Source: Ruminiclostridium sp. (GTDB lineage Bacteria > Bacillota > Clostridia > DSM-8532). From it: a DNA stretch of 35,319 nt. Shown piece by piece: positions 34,905-35,319 of this stretch. Within the stretch, counting starts at the first letter, position 1. Each line of letters starts with the position of its first letter. The notes under the pieces were generated by a model. That model saw only the letters and a program-made list of their open reading frames with translations, did no database searches and was not told the origin of the DNA. The stretch is taken from contig DOHN01000129.1 in assembly GCA_003535195.1 (NCBI GenBank), positions 17,546 to 52,864 of the forward strand, in the 5' to 3' direction. A program made the translations under genes and the position numbers.

Positions 34905-34933
34905 ATTATACTGATGCCCCTCTCCCATTTCAA
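34905..34933 (-). promoter_or_regulatory. Sigma-A promoter of lon
   Basis: On the minus strand TTGAAA (34928-34933), a 17-nt spacer and a perfect TATAAT (34905-34910) lie about 53 nt before the lon ATG. I saw no HrcA (CIRCE) or CtsR-type repeat around it, so heat-shock control is not evident from sequence. Confidence 0.75.
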
Positions 34934-35032
34934 ATGTTTCTTTTACCAATTCACAGTGTAAGTAAAGTTTTCTAATAACTGTTAGCCATGTAAATGGATT
35001 GATTTTTATAGCTCTTTCCTTTATAGCGTAAC

Positions 35033-35059
35033 AAAAGGGACTCCCTTAAGGAAGTCCCT
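35033..35059 (-). terminator. Intrinsic terminator of tuf
   Basis: On the minus strand AGGGACTTCC pairs with GGGAGTCCCT (10 bp, one G-U pair) around a TTAA loop, followed by TTTTGTT. It lies 40 nt after the tuf stop. It separates tuf from lon and marks the end of the str-type transcript. Confidence 0.9.
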
Positions 35060-35099
35060 CTAAAATTATGCTAATTTATATTCAGTTAGAAACTACAAA

Positions 35100-35319
35100 T
35101 TAACCAAGGATATCTACAACAGCACCTGAACCAACGGTGTGGCCGCCTTCACGGATAGCAAGTCTGAGACCCTTTTCCATAGCGATCGGAGTGATGAGCT
35201 CGATTTCCATGGTAACATGGTCGCCAGGCATGCACATCTCAACGCCTTCAGGAAGCTTGATGTTTCCGGTAACGTCGGTGGTTCTGAAATAGAACTGAGG
35301 ACTGTAGCCGGAGAAGAAA
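35100..35319 (-). CDS. tuf: Elongation factor Tu, C-terminal fragment (runs off window)
   Basis: The last 72 codons are present. The translation includes [20 protein letters not shown], then [20 protein letters not shown] and [20 protein letters not shown], ending LG: domain 3 of EF-Tu, which delivers aminoacyl-tRNA to the ribosome. The start lies beyond 35319. A strong terminator follows. tuf is usually followed closely by rpsJ in Firmicutes; here lon and about 18 kb of other genes intervene. Confidence 0.99.
   Translation of the reverse strand, partial: FFSGYSPQFYFRTTDVTGNIKLPEGVEMCMPGDHVTMEIELITPIAMEKGLRLAIREGGHTVGSGAVVDILG

Noticed and set aside
34853..35032. CIRCE or CtsR heat-shock operator before lon
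   Set aside because: Neither the CIRCE inverted repeat nor a GGTCAAA-type CtsR tandem repeat is visible.
1..35319. tRNA or rRNA genes, CRISPR arrays, insertion sequences, phage genes
   Set aside because: No cloverleaf, regularly spaced repeats, transposase or integrase reading frames, or attachment-site duplications were seen, although the sugar locus could have been acquired.

Overview
The window comes from a low-to-moderate GC, Gram-positive anaerobe of the class Clostridia. The evidence is the gene order and protein types: a KOW-domain protein between map and infA, zinc-binding (C+) forms of L36, S14, S4 and L24, strong GGAGG ribosome binding sites, a tsaE-tsaB-rimI cluster and a RbsABC-type sugar importer. 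I do not assign a genus. All 48 genes I recognise lie on the minus strand, so transcription runs from high to low coordinates; the plus-strand ORFs are shadows.

In transcription order: (1) 35100-35319 holds the 3' end of tuf (EF-Tu) and is followed by a strong terminator. (2) 34852-26921 is a housekeeping block: lon with its own sigma-A promoter, a metal-dependent amidohydrolase preceded by two hairpins, tsaE-tsaB-rimI (t6A tRNA modification and ribosomal protein acetylation), and a second Lon-type protease. (3) 26617-16916 is an accessory sugar locus: ABC ATPase, permease, lipoprotein binding protein, AraC regulator, Gfo/Idh/MocA oxidoreductase, a divergent class I xylose-isomerase-like protein, a canonical class II xylose isomerase, and a uroporphyrinogen-decarboxylase/MtaA-family protein. 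No xylulokinase is present. (4) 16887-244 is the long S10-spc-alpha ribosomal cluster: rpsJ-rplCDWB-rpsS-rplV-rpsC-rplP-rpmC-rpsQ-rplNXE-rpsNH-rplFR-rpsE-rpmD-rplO-secY-adk-map-KOW-infA-rpmJ-rpsM-rpsK-rpsD-rpoA-rplQ. (5) 71-1 is the first 23 codons of an ecfA (cobalt/ECF transporter ATPase) gene.

The most interesting non-coding signal is the ~260-nt leader of the S10 operon. It has a near-consensus promoter, a by-eye three-way-junction fold, and an intrinsic terminator whose 3' arm is duplicated upstream so that two pairings are mutually exclusive. This is a good candidate for an attenuation element controlling the whole ribosomal cluster. The most interesting protein signal is the class I xylose-isomerase relative: it keeps almost all catalytic and metal ligands but has His where the enzyme has a metal-binding Asp. 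It sits beside a complete class II xylose isomerase and a sugar dehydrogenase, which suggests an uncharacterised sugar or glycoside pathway. The commonly seen tuf-rpsJ junction is separated here by about 18 kb of unrelated genes.

Several translation starts were moved from the longest ORF to ATG, GTG or TTG codons correctly spaced from a Shine-Dalgarno sequence (rplO, rplF, rplV, rplB, rpsJ, infA, adk, xylA and others). Everything is based on reading the sequence by eye; no database search or folding program was run.
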